Assembly: GCA_017163975.1 (NCBI GenBank)
Contig: JAFFSR010000309.1
Coordinates: 1,627,501 to 1,691,500, forward strand
DNA from: Anastatus disparis
Lineage: Eukaryota; Arthropoda; Insecta; Hymenoptera; Eupelmidae
Length of the DNA: 64,000 nt
Reading direction: 5' to 3'
Of this stretch, positions 33,859 through 44,785 are shown in pieces. Within the stretch, counting starts at the first letter, position 1. Every line of letters begins with the position of its first letter. The translations under genes and the position numbers were made by a program. The notes under the pieces were generated by a model. It ran no database searches and had not been told where the DNA came from. It saw only the letters and a program-made list of their open reading frames with translations.

Positions 33859-34236
33859 TTTTCAACAACCGATACAGTAGACAGTCCTGATTTATCTAAT
33901 CATCATGACGAATTTTCAGGTTTATCAAAAACGCTGTATTTGGCCATAGGTTATAGAGTAATGCTTTGTTGCAATACGTGGACGACAGGAGGATCGGTGA
34001 ACGGCTCATTAGAGTTCGTACGTGCTATTTCATATGATGCAACCGTTACACGTCCTAACTTAGCTAGGTACATCGTGGTCGAATTTGATTCGTATGATAG
34101 ACTTTATGTACGAGTTAACGTATTTCCAATAAAATCGATTATACAGTCAAGAAAAAAAAATGTTATTAACTATTTCTTTTTTTATAATGAGGAAACAGTT
34201 TCCTTTAAAACAGGCACACGCTATCACTATCCATAA
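33859..34236 (+). pseudogene. PIF1-like helicase C-terminal fragment
   Basis: The frame reads TDTVDSPDLSNHHDEFSG, LSKTLYLAIGYRVMLCCNTW, TTGGSVNGSLEFVRAISYD and ARYIVVEFDSYDRLY. This is the pattern L..LYLAIGARVML..N.W...G.VNG..G.V..I.Y....P....V.V.FD.Y, the C-terminal helicase motif region of PIF1-family proteins. The usual invariant G after VNG (in NGxxGxVR) is replaced here. Upstream Walker motifs are absent, and 33856-33858 is a stop. PIF1-like helicases are parts of Helitrons and of some large viruses, and also a host gene. With so much mobile DNA around, a transposon source is most likely. Confidence 0.65.
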
Positions 34237-34320
34237 GATACAAGACTTAACCCTGTCGCAGGCAGTCATCGACGTAAGATCCAAATAATTTCAATCAGGT
34301 TTAACATACGTAGTTTTAAG

Positions 34321-34370
34321 TAGATAGATAGATGGTAACTTTATTCTGTAGCAGCGTATAAAAAAAGAGA
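34321..34370 (-). repeat. (TAGA)n with adjoining tail, possible retroelement 3' end
   Basis: On the minus strand, ACAGAATAAAGTTACC runs into CATCTATCTATCTA. This resembles the tetranucleotide tail at 10288-10312. It may be the 3' end of a short retroelement fragment whose body is not obvious. Confidence 0.35.
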
Positions 34371-34453
34371 TTAAAAAGTAGTTTTTAAGTAGATTAAAAA
34401 GTTTGGGCGATATTGTTTTCTAAATTTTACGATAAAAAGAGATTCGATGCAAT

Positions 34454-34560
34454 CACCAAATCGATGTGATTGCATGTGTATGTGTGTATGTGTATCTGTG
34501 TATTTGTGTATGTGTGTGTGTGCGAATGTGTGTATATAACATAAAAAATTTAAATATATA
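34454..34560. repeat. TG-rich microsatellite
   Basis: Interrupted GT/GTAT repeats followed by TA repeats. The associated ORFs are not genes. Confidence 0.85.
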
Positions 34561-34569
34561 TATATATAT

Positions 34570-34804
34570 AAAACCAGCCTTTTGAATGCACGATACCCTG
34601 CGCTCATCAGTACCGACTTCGGGTCGTATCCGGCGCACGTCGAGGTGTGTGGCAGTCTCACATTGTTACCCCCTCCCTTCCATTACCGCATGTATTATAG
34701 AAATTGGTCTTTTGAATGCGACATTCAAAAACCCAGTCCCGCGCACAAAATATACAGGAGTCCATAGCAGCAAACTGTAGCGCGCATTCAAAAGACTGGT
34801 TTTA
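34570..34804. mobile_element. 235-bp MITE with AAAACCAG(C/T)CTTTTGAATGC ends
   Basis: AAAACCAGCCTTTTGAATGC at the left is inverted at the right (GCATTCAAAAGACTGGTTTT). A third, internal palindromic copy lies at 34705-34740. The interior is GC-rich relative to the region (CGACTTCGGGTCGTATCCGG). (TA)n tracts flank both sides (about 34555-34569 and 34822-34845). Confidence 0.8.
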
Positions 34805-34845
34805 CTTACCCATATTTATGTATATATATATATATATATATATAT

Positions 34846-36211
34846 GTATGAATAATCATGAATATATACGTATAAGTGAAAATGTACTACAAAATGCAAT
34901 TATATTTCAAGAAGATACAAACATTTTTTTTTAATTGGACGAGATTTGGAAACCGTTATGACTATTGATACCAAAAAGAATAAGGTTCTTCCTCGACCTA
35001 CTTGACAACATTTTTGACTTGATTTGACCAGATATATCGAACGTTGCACAATCAAAAACGAAAAGAGAATGAAAAAATAAGTGAAATAGACCTAGAGACG
35101 ACTTCGCTGCGCTCAGTGTAGTAATAAAAAACTTTTGACCATAACTAATAAAATTTTAAAAATATATTATGATTAATTTTAGGACTTATATGCAAAATGA
35201 GCAAATGCACTGAATAAAAATTTATACTATTTATTTATTTACTGTTTATCTGATTGAGTCTATGTTTTTATAAAAATAAATTGATCAATTAAGCAGCTTG
35301 GATGTGACAATCTAGATATTGAGCTGAGAACAGGCTGATTCTATCGATATATTTATATCAATAAATATTAGAAAAAAATACTTAAGGTAATAGTAAACTT
35401 AAACAGTGTTTTGTGGCATCAAGAAAAAAGTATGAGAATAACTAATTCCGTTTGTTACGGCTTTTTTATCTAAATGAAGCATGAGATTTTATTTAGAAAA
35501 GTATACTTTTTCATTTAAAAATAATTATCCTTTTCGGGGTACATGATCAACCTGCAAGAGATGTATGCTTAAAATTTCCTTGGGAACAATATATTATTAT
35601 ATACATATTTTCTTTTTAAGTTTTTTGCACTTTCCCCTTAATCTTTAATACCTTGTTCACTAATTCTTTCACGATCACTTACATTTCCATCCTACTTCTC
35701 ACTTTGGCTTTATTCTTTATTTCTTTAATCTTTTTTTTACCTTGTTTCAGTATCTTCTTTATTCGTTCAAAACCTTCGATTGCTTTTTTTTCACTGCAGT
35801 CCTTTGTCATACGCACGCATTCTATTTACACATATTCGTCCTTCCTTTACTTTTTCCAAGTATTCTCTAGATAATATTTCTTTTTTCTTCTTCCACTGTT
35901 TACCTGCTTTTTATTCATCGCATAACCTGAATCTGACCAATATTTTTATTTACCGTGTCTTTTTTCTTTAAGATATTTTGGCATTTTTTTTCTATATTTT
36001 TTGTTGTAATCATTTCTTTATTTTGAACTTTTTATCTTTATATCTGTTTCTTCTGATTCTGATAACTTTGCCTTATTTATCTTATTTTTAATAGCATTTT
36101 TTCCTTTTGCATTCTCGCTTTAAATTGACATCTACTCCATTCAGCTATCTTCAGCAATTCTTCGTTTTCTTTTCCTCTTTTTGTTATATTCCATAATAAT
36201 GTATCCATTTT
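34846..36211. other. Stretch without recognised genes; strongly pyrimidine-biased from about 35590
   Basis: 34846-35590 is ordinary AT-rich DNA. From about 35590 to 36211 the plus strand is dominated by T and C with few purines, and short frames there read as F, S, L and I. No gene is recognised. Confidence 0.5.
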
Positions 36212-36347
36212 TTTTTGCATTCTTATTGTATTGCTTTCTCATAGAGTAAGCATTGTATCGAAAAAATTTTTTTTTTCTATTTTTTTCATTAATTTCTGCA
36301 TATTTAGACTCAAAGAGTCGAAAAAAGTGGTTTCCAGAAAATGTCTG

Positions 36348-36414
<67 letters not shown>

Positions 36415-36565
36415 TTGTTACGCCAATATTATCACAAAAACTACTTGATGGATTTGCTTACAGTTTTGTATACAATTTATTTTTTTGTCTAACCGAGAGC
36501 AAGCTATTGAAAATTGGTTTTCTTAGCGTAGTTTTTTTTTGGAGCCATTAAAAAAATTTTTTTAT
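36212..36565 (+). repeat. Family A copy with (TA)n(TG)n
   Basis: The inverted terminal motif (GCTTTCTCATAGAGTAAGCA ... CATATTTAGACTCAAAGAGT) leads into a TA/TG microsatellite (36351-36409). A ~168-bp unit follows (AAAAACTACTTGATGGATTT ... GAAAATTGGTTTTCTTAGCG). Confidence 0.75.
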
Positions 36566-37274
36566 AGCACTGCGTGATTTAAATCCGCGTATAAATCCCT
36601 CTGAGCCGAGAGTTAAACGATAAATTTTTACGCTGTTCAATAATGAATATGATGCTGAATTCACTTAAATCACGCTTTTATAATAAGCGATATTTTGATA
36701 TCTGGATTATTTTTAAGAGTTTATTCATCGATAATAATAAGGTGTAGATTATTAGAACTCTTTTATATCGATATTTTTCAACATAAATAGCAATTATAAG
36801 CGTGTGAAATACATGTCAAACCAAAGTTAATATCAGTGTAACATGTGAAGCGAAGAGGTAGTCATTTCGACGCTCTAAGACTCCGTCGCGTCTGTGATTC
36901 TCCTAAACGCAACTGCTAATACAATACATAAGTTACCAATTGTCGCTCCTACGGCCCTAATATATATATATATGAAAGGAAATTTAGACTTTTATTATTA
37001 CAGAATTAATTTCAACAGTTTGACATAATATTATTTCATGTTTTATATATATATTTTTAATTTTTTTTCTATTTATTATTCGTGAAGTGTTTAGATTTTG
37101 CTTTTTTGGAGTTTTCACTTTTCTTTTACGATTTATCATTCGTAGAATGCCTAGTTTTGCTAGTATATAAAATTCGTTTTTTTAATGAATTATCATTCGT
37201 GGAGTGCATAGCCTTTGTTTATTATTGAATTTTGAGAGTATAGATTTAGTGCGGCGCATTTAAATCACTCGAGC
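36566..37274. other. Repeat-like spacer
   Basis: GTGATTTAAATCCGCGTATA at 36573 has an imperfect inverse near 36665 (CTTAAATCACGC), suggesting a small foldback. TCATTCGTRGARTGC occurs three times (37077-37095, 37137-37155, 37193-37210) as ~60-bp diverged direct repeats. No gene is seen. Confidence 0.4.
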
Positions 37275-37386
37275 TATAAAATAGTATATGATACTCGCGA
37301 CTTAAATTTACCTATTATTACACGGCGTTTAGGACCCGAGCGTCAGCGAGGGTCCTAACCTCGCCCGTATCGTAATATACTATTTT
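37275..37386. mobile_element. 112-bp palindromic MITE
   Basis: AAAATAGTATATGATAC at the left pairs with GTATCGTAATATACTATTTT at the right. The inner hairpin is AGGACCCGAGCGTCAGCGAG with GGTCCT. The GC-rich inner part and AATAGTAT ends resemble the element at 63314-63455. Confidence 0.7.
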
Positions 37387-37745
37387 GATTTTCCATTTTT
37401 TTTTGTATTTTACGAAAACTACTCGATGAATTTGCTTGAAAATTTGTATGGGAATTTTTTGCGATTGCCAAAAGAAAGAAATTTTAAAAAATTAATTTTT
37501 TCAGCGTAGTTTTAATTTTAGAACATTTTAAAAATTTTCAAAATAATTTTTATTTTCAATTTTTTTTTTGTTTTACGTAAACTTTTTGATGGATTTGCTT
37601 CAAAATGTGTACGCAAGTTGTTGGCTACTGTCTGAAGAAAACAAGCTTTTGAAAACTAATTTTCTCAGTGCAGTTTTAATTTTAGAGCATTTTGAAAATT
37701 TTTTAAAAAATTTTTCTATTTTTTTTTTCTATTTTACGTTTTGAT
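37387..37745 (+). repeat. Family A: two tandem units
   Basis: The landmarks TTTTACGAAAACTACTCGAT and TTTTACGTAAACTTTTTGAT lie about 170 bp apart, each followed by the standard unit. Confidence 0.75.
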
Positions 37746-38518
37746 GTTTTATGGAACTACGCCCTTAAACTAATAAATCTAAAACCTATCATTCATACAT
37801 TGTAAATAAATTATTATTTTGTTTCGAAAATCAAAAGTAACGATCATTAAGCTAGTTCCACGTGATATTCCGGATCGACAAAACTCGTTACAAATCGACA
37901 TTATTGCAAAATTCACTGTCATTGAAATTAAACATAATGTGAAGGAAAGACGGAGAAGTAAGATGTTAAAATTCATTAGTAAGCAAGCTAATGAACTCTA
38001 ATAAATTTAGAAATCATTTTTTTACTCTGGGAAATTCAGCTGCATGTCAGGTTCTGATTGGAGTTTCCATCTCTCGACTGCTTGATCACGAGGCTATAAA
38101 AACATTCTTGTACACTGTTAGTCACTTTCAGGATCTCTCTTGATGTGAAAATAAAAATTCAGTAATATTTAAAATGATAAATCGTAATTATAAACGTTGA
38201 ACAGCATCATATGTTCTTTGTGTGCTTGTGTTCAATAAATGACAGTATGATTCCACGTTCCCGGGCTTCGACATCACCTCTTTTTAGGGTGATCGCAGTT
38301 AAAGCATCATAAGCATTAAATATTATAAAATATTTTAATAGTTCAATTAGTAAGTTTCTTAACGTTAACATTGCTTTTATATAAGTAAAATAATCTTTAG
38401 ATAAATATTATGAAATTAAACGAATGTTTTATTCGAGAATAATAAATTGTTCAAAAATAAGTAGAAGACGTAACGATTTACATTATTTAAGGTTAGTTTT
38501 TGCGAACGTTTATGTGTA
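37746..38518. other. Stretch without recognised genes
   Basis: Overlapping short frames occur on both strands (37779-38001) but are not recognised. No element ends are seen. Confidence 0.4.
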
Positions 38519-39142
38519 TACACGGTGATTCTATACTACTGTATTTCCCTTGACAGGGTGATAGAGGACATCATTCTGAACAAACTTTATATTGTAATTT
38601 TTTTTTCTATCTCGTATAGTTTTTAAACTACGGCACTTTAAAGTTACGCTTTTTCAGCCAATCAGAGAGCGTCATTCTAAACGTTCGAAAACAGCAACAA
38701 GTGTGTGCCCATTCTGCCCCGGTAGCAACGAGCTCATTAATCGCCTGCATAGTTACCAAATAAATAAACATTTGTTTGTTACTGTCCCTGACATATAACC
38801 CAAAAATAAAAATTTGAGTATTCTAATGTTTAAAATCGAAGCACGTAATGTTGAATAATAGATGGCAATGCTAGTCTTATAATGAAGATACAATTTGTTG
38901 TTCTATTTTATAACTAAATAAATGATTTTATTTTAAAACTAATAAATTCAATAAAAATAATAATTTAAAATTTCAAAAATATCAAATTACTAATTAAATA
39001 AATTATTGGTGATAATGATTAATTATTAATAAATAATTATTATAATTACTAATGGATTATAATGAATAATTTTATTTTGAAATATTTCTGTGAAAATAGT
39101 CTTTTGAGCAATATTGCCCTAAAGAAAAAAAGCATTCAACTT

Positions 39143-39232
39143 CGGTGTTATTTCGTATACCGAACCGTTTTGTTGACTACTATGATACTTCGATTCATAC
39201 GAAAAATTCGTTCGGTGTACGAAATAACACCG
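39143..39232. repeat. Palindrome with 23-bp arms, left arm only
   Basis: CGGTGTTATTTCGTATACCG at the left pairs with CGGTGTACGAAATAACACCG at the right, with one exception, around a ~44-bp loop. The corresponding place in the right arm (near 57865-57900) lacks it, so it is an insertion specific to this arm. Confidence 0.75.
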
Positions 39233-39541
39233 ATGTTTGATTTTTTTTCGTAAGCGTGTTGCAAATATGATAATTCTTAAAATAGCAGGCGTAGAAGTAA
39301 CGATAATAATTAAATATTCATTTCTTTCGAATATTTAATAAGATATACTTTTTCTTCTAATTACTTAAAAAAGTTAAGTAACTTCATGATAATATCGTTG
39401 TTTTGTGCAAAATAATTTTTTTTATGATTACTCTTATTTTAAAAATGGGTACAATCAGATAATTCTATTTAACAGAACATGTTTCAATATGCTTAAGCTT
39501 GACAGCGTTATAAAGAGTTTTTTGTTTATAATGACAGTTTC

Positions 39542-40466
39542 TTAAGGTAGCTCCCTTGGATTATACACGTCATGCAGAACATAATTAGAAAATTATTTTT
39601 AATTAGCTTTTTCATAAATTTTATGCATTGAACGTACAATTACCTAAGAAAGAGATACTTTGGGGTGCAAATACAAAGTATTTCATAACAATTGCAACCC
39701 TAGTCGTGGAGATATTAATAATTCAAAAAGGAATACAAAAAATGTTCTAAAAACACAAGAAACTTTTTTATTTTTAAAGTGATTAGAACGCAATAAAGCT
39801 CATTTTGTGCCTTAAAAAATATCAGAGGGAGTTACCCACGTAATTTCAGTGATAGTTCTTACAGTTTAAACGTAAATTACAATTGTTTATTAAGGCGACT
39901 TCGGATTTTAGGTTAGGTTTTATTTTTGAGTTTACAAATTACTCTTTCAATATATAAAATTGTTCAGATTTTTTAATTTTTCACCATTCTACGGCTTATA
40001 GTAAATGGTGGAAAATTAAAAATCCAAAAAATTTATGAACTGAAAGAGTAATTTGTAAACTACAAAATGAAATCAAACCGAACTTCGGTAGTCGCCTTAA
40101 TACACTTTATAATTTTTTCAAACAATTGTAATTTACGTTTAAATTGTAAGCACTATCACTGGAATTCCATGGGTGACTTCCTTTGAAATTTTTTAATGCA
40201 CAAAATGAGCTTTATTACGTCCCAATCACATGAAAAATAAAAAAGTTTCTTGTGTTTTTAGGAAATATTTTGTATCTCTTTTTGAATTATTAATATTTTC
40301 GCGACTAGAGTTGCAATTGTTATGAAATAATTTTTTTCTGCACCCTAAAGTATCTCTTTCTTAGGTAATTGTACGTTCAATGCATAATGTTTATGAAAAA
40401 GCTAATTAAAAATAATTTTCCAATTATGCTCTGCATCACGTGTATAACCCAAGGGAGCTACCTTAA
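39542..40466. mobile_element. 925-bp TTAA foldback element (group 5)
   Basis: The ends are TTAAGGTAGCTCCCTTGG and its inverse, followed by pairing over nearly 450 bp per arm: AAAGAGATACTTTGGGGTGC, CACAAGAAACTTTTTTATTT and AACGTAAATTACAATTGTTT with their inverses. The turn lies near 39975-40015. It is a non-coding hairpin element with the same target as the shorter TTAA MITEs. Confidence 0.85.
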
Positions 40467-40620
40467 GTTTCACAAATTTTCATTTTTATAAAGAATATTT
40501 TTTATCAGTAATATATCTATAAATTTTTAAATTAATGTGCTAATAAAATACAACAAATACTAGGATTCATGAAATTTAAAGCCACATTCTACAAATAATG
40601 GTTAACAAAACTTTTTAATG

Positions 40621-41835
40621 TTGAAACACTTGAAATATTTTTTTGTATGTAATACGATACGTCATCATCGGAAGTTCGATGTTGGCAATTTTTATAATAA
40701 AATATTACTTATGTTAAAAGCTCCAAGATTAAATATAGATATTTGTGAATTTTTTTGAGTCAAAGTTAAGTTTTTAGTATTATAAATAATTAATTTATTA
40801 ACTACCACAATGATATAAAGGGTTTTCGATGAAAAGGTATCGAACGTTGATTCTCATCGTCGAAATAATATTTATAAAAATAATTTATTTATGAAAAAAT
40901 CGGTAAACCTTGAATTTAAAATTTTGAAAGCTGATTGTATATACAATAATGGATCTGAAAATAATGTATGAATTCGTTCATTTTTATAGTCTTAAGAGGA
41001 TTAAGTAAATAAATCATAATTTTATAAGTCTATATCACATATCTATGCAGGTATTAAAATATTTTAATTTTTTGCTTATATGTATATGCTCTTACAAAAA
41101 ACCTGCACTTTATCTGCATGTTCTCTGCAGAAGTATCTGATGAAATTTCTTCATTTCCCTGTAGAATTTGTGGCAGCCTGTAGGTATATTATAAAGTTTT
41201 TTAGATTTTCTTATTATTATAATTTTGAAAATATTAATAAATTTGTATAAATGAAATTATCGAGACGTGATTTTAACATAGTACTCTTTGCTCTGGCCTG
41301 TGTCACTATCATCTGAGCTATTGTTTCGTTATACTGACTTGATAATAATTCGGTTATAACTAAGAGGTCTAAATAATCGCAAATATTTAATCATGCTTTT
41401 TATCACATGCTAGTGAAAAAAAATTACAGTATAAGCTTAAAATAACAGGTTAGACGGGGTTGTAGAAGAGGAAGTTTCTTAGTAAGTATCCCTACTATAC
41501 GAGTCAAGAATAGTAGCCACATCCATTACCGTATTATCTTAACGTATGTTACTATTTTCCTCTTTTCCTTTTTTCATTGTCTTTCTCGTTTTTAACAAAA
41601 CAATAGCTCAGATGATAGTGAGAAAGACGAAGGAGCCAAGGGTTCTAGGTTCCAATTTTATCTCGGAAATATTTTTTTAATTTTTATATATTTCTAATTT
41701 TTTTAATTATTTCTATTTTATAAAATATAATAAACAGAAGACCCAATGAACCCTATGGAAACCTGCAAGTGTCCTAAAACTCGCCAGGACAACGAGAAAA
41801 TTCCTACAGATGTTACTACAGACAAGCTATAAATC
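40621..41835. other. AT-rich stretch between left arm and satellite
   Basis: ATAGCTCAGATGATAGTGA near 41600 has its inverse near 41300 (TCACTATCATCTGAGCTAT), a ~300-bp-spaced inverted repeat with short arms. Nothing else is recognised. Confidence 0.45.
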
Positions 41836-41905
41836 AGTTTCTCAAAAAGTCTGGTGAAGAGAGTTTCAAAAAGTCTGTCAAAACGTCTGGCAAAAAATCT
41901 AGGGA

Positions 41906-42649
41906 TCCCATATGAAAATAATTTTTGTGAGAAATTGTGAATAACTTTTAATAATTGTAATAAACTACCGCAATTGAGACATTAATAAGAATTAATAACA
42001 GTAAAAAACAGTTAATAACAATTAATAATAATAAATAATAGTTATGAACACTAAATAACAATTATTAACTGAAAGTCATGATTATTAATAATTATTTATA
42101 GTTATTCACATTTATTCACATTTATACACATTTATTAACAGTTACTCACATTTTCCGAAATTTTAGAAATGGTGAATAATTTATTATTATTTATACTTAT
42201 TTATAATTATTTATATTTATTTGCAATTAGTTACAATGAATTATAGTTATTAACACTTTCTTACAGATATTTACAGTTTTTCACATTTATTAACAGTTAT
42301 TAACAGTTTTACACATTTACAAAATTTTTCGCCTATGTATAAAAAAAACGATTATACGTGTGAAAATTTTTGAAAGTGTGAAAACTGTTAATAACTGTTA
42401 ATAAAAATGAATAAATGTGAAAAATTATAAATATTTGTAAATAACTATAAATAACAGTTAATTATTATTATTTACAGTTAATCATTATTATTATCTATTC
42501 GTAACAATTATTAACTGTTATCAACTGTTATTTACTGTTATTAATGTCTCAATTGCGGTAGTTTATTATAGTTATTAACAGTTATTCACATTTTTTCACA
42601 TTTTGACACAGTTATTAATAGTTATTTACAGAAATTATTTCCATAAGGA
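41906..42649. mobile_element. 744-bp foldback element inside the satellite
   Basis: ATCCCATATGAAAATAATTT at the left is imperfectly inverted at the right (AAATTATTTCCATAAGGAA). Further in, AAACTACCGCAATTGAGACA at 41965 pairs with its inverse at 42546-42565. The arms are filled with TTAACAGTTATT-like 10-12-mers on both strands. Satellite 12-mers lie directly on both sides, so it inserted into the array. Confidence 0.75.
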
Positions 42650-42800
42650 ATGAGTCTAGAAAAAAGTCTAGCAAAAGTCTAACGAAAAGTATGGTAAAAA
42701 GTCTTGCGTTAAGTCGGGCAAATTTGTTTACTAAGTGTCTATTGAAAATTATTGCATAAAGTATGGCAAAAAGTTTTGAGTGAAGTTAAGCAATAAGTCT

Positions 42801-42905
42801 GGAAAAAACCTACATGAAATGTCTTGCCAGGATTCTGGAAAAAAGTCTTGCTACAATCATGGCTGAATGTATAACAAAATATCTGTCTGAAATCCTGCCT
42901 AAAAG
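42801..42905. repeat. Satellite-edge direct repeat, left copy (right copy 54719-54825)
   Basis: TGAAATGTCTTGCCAGGATT, GTCTTGCTACAATCATGGCT, ATAACAAAATATCTGTCTGA and a final AGTTTTRYGRT are shared in order with the right edge, where the satellite ends. Confidence 0.8.
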
Positions 42906-43535
42906 TTTTGCGATAAGTCTAGGAAAAAGTCTAACGGAAAGTCTTGCAAAAAGTCTGATAGAAAGTCTTGTAGAAAGTCTTGCAGAAAGTCTGGCAAAAA
43001 ATCTCGCAAAAAGTCTAGCAGAACGTCTTGCGAATAGTCTGGCAACAAGTCTTGCGTAAAGTTTGGCAAAAAGTTTTTCAGAAAGTCTGGTGGAAAGATT
43101 TACGAAAATCTGTCAAAATATCTGGCAAAAGGTCGGGCAATAAGTCTAAGAACAAGTCTGGCGGAAAGTCTAGCAAAAAGTCTAGCAGAACGTCTTGCGA
43201 ATAGTCTGGCAAAATAATTGATGAAAGTCTAATTTGATAAGTGCCTAATAAAAAGTCTGGCGAATAGTCTGGCAACAAGTCTAGCGTAAAGTCTGGCGAT
43301 AATTTTTTCAATCAGTCTAATAAAGAGTGTTGCGGAAAGTCTGTTCAAACGTAGGGAAAAAGGTCTGGCGATGAGTCTAGAAAAAAGTCACATGAAAATT
43401 CTAACAAAAAGTCTGGTGAAAAGTCTTCAGAAAGTCTGGCAAAATATCTTGCAATAAGTCTAGCAAAACGTCTTGCGAATAGTCTGGAAAAAGTCTTGCG
43501 AAGTCTGTTAAAATATCTGGCAAAAGGTTGGGCGA

Positions 43536-44785
43536 TGAGTCTAAGAAAAAGTCTAACGGAAAGTCTAGCAAAAAGTCTTGTAGAAAGTCTTGCAGGAAGT
43601 CTGGAAAAACATCTTGCGTAGAGTCTGGCGAATAGTCTGGCAAAAAGTCTTGCGTAAAGTCTTGCAAAATGTTTTTCAAAAAGTCTGGTGAAAAGTCTTC
43701 AGAAAGTCTGGCACAATATCTTGCAATAAATCTAGCAAAACATCTTGCGAATAGTCTGGAAAAAGTTTTGCGAAGTCTGTTAAAATATCTGGCAAAAGGT
43801 CGGGCGATGAGTCTAAGAAAAAGTCTAACGGAAAGTCTAGCAAAAAGTCTTGTAGAAAGTCTTGCAGGAAGTCTGGCAAAACATCTTGCGTAGAGTCTGG
43901 CGAATAGTCTGGCAAAAAGTCTTGCGGAAAGTCTTGCAAAATGTTTTTCAAAAAGTATGGTGAAAAGTGTTGCTAAAAGTTTGTCGAAACGTCTAGCAAA
44001 AGATCTAGCCATGAGTCTAGGAAAAAGTCTGGCGAAAAGTGTAGCAAAAAATCTGGCAAAAAGTCTTGCGGAAAGTCTGGCAAAATTCTAACAAAAAGTC
44101 TGGTGAAAAGTCTTCAGAAAGTCTGGCACAATATCTTGCAATAAATCTAGCAAAACATCTTGCGAATAGTCTGGAAAAAGTTTTGCGAAGTCTGTTAAAA
44201 TATCTGGCAAAAGGTCGGGCGATGAGTCTAAGAAAAAGTCTAACGGAAAGTCTAGCAAAAAGTCTTGTAGAAAGTCTTGCAGGAAGTCTGGCAAAACATC
44301 TTGCGTAGAGTCTGGCGAATAGTCTGGCAAAAAGTCTTGCGGAAAGTCTTGCAAAATGTTTTTCAAAAAGTATGGTGAAAAGTGTTGCTAAAAGTTTGTC
44401 GAAACGTCTAGCAAAAGATCTAGCCATGAGTCTAGGAAAAAGTCTGGCGAAAAGTGTAGCAAAAAATCTGGCAAAAAGTCTTGCGGAAAGTCTGGCAAAA
44501 TTCTAAAAAAAAGTCTGGTAAAAAGTCTTCAGAAAGTCTGGCACAATATCTTGCAATAAATCTAGCAAAACATCTTGCGAATAGTCTGGAAAAAGTTTTG
44601 CGAAGTCTGTTAAAATATCTGGCAAAAGGTCGGGCGATGAGTCTAAGAAAAAGTCTAACGGAAACTCTAGCAAAAAGTCTTGTAGAAAGACTTGCAGGAA
44701 GTCTGGCAAAACATCTTGCGTAGAGTCTGGCGGATAGTCTGGCAAAAAGTCTTGCGGAAAGTCTTGCAAAATGTTTTTCAAAAAG
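43536..44785. repeat. Higher-order repeat block A, ~415-bp unit, three copies
   Basis: The segment AGAAAGTCTGGCACAATATC recurs at about 43701, 44116 and 44531. All other landmarks shift by the same 415 bp. Copies are nearly identical. Confidence 0.85.

Larger units (their letters stand above)
38519..40620 (+). repeat. Left arm of a 20-kb inverted pair (partner 56685-58570)
   Basis: The outer end TACACGGTGATTCTA is inverted at 58555-58570. Homology then continues through GTATTTCCCTTGACAGGGTG, AACGAGCTCATTAA, TAGATGGCAATGCTAGTCTT and GGATTCATGAAATTTAAAGC to about 40620. Without the MITE at 39542-40466 the arm is about 1.18 kb; the other arm without its insertions is about 1.14 kb. Both contain a short frame RERHSKRSKTATSVCPFCPG SNEL ending VPDI. 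Either two copies of one TE inserted in opposite orientations, or the ends of a very large foldback. Confidence 0.8.

Noticed and set aside
35653..35971. Two hydrophobic frames that look like membrane proteins
   Set aside because: The F/S/L/I content follows from the pyrimidine-rich strand; no start context or homology.
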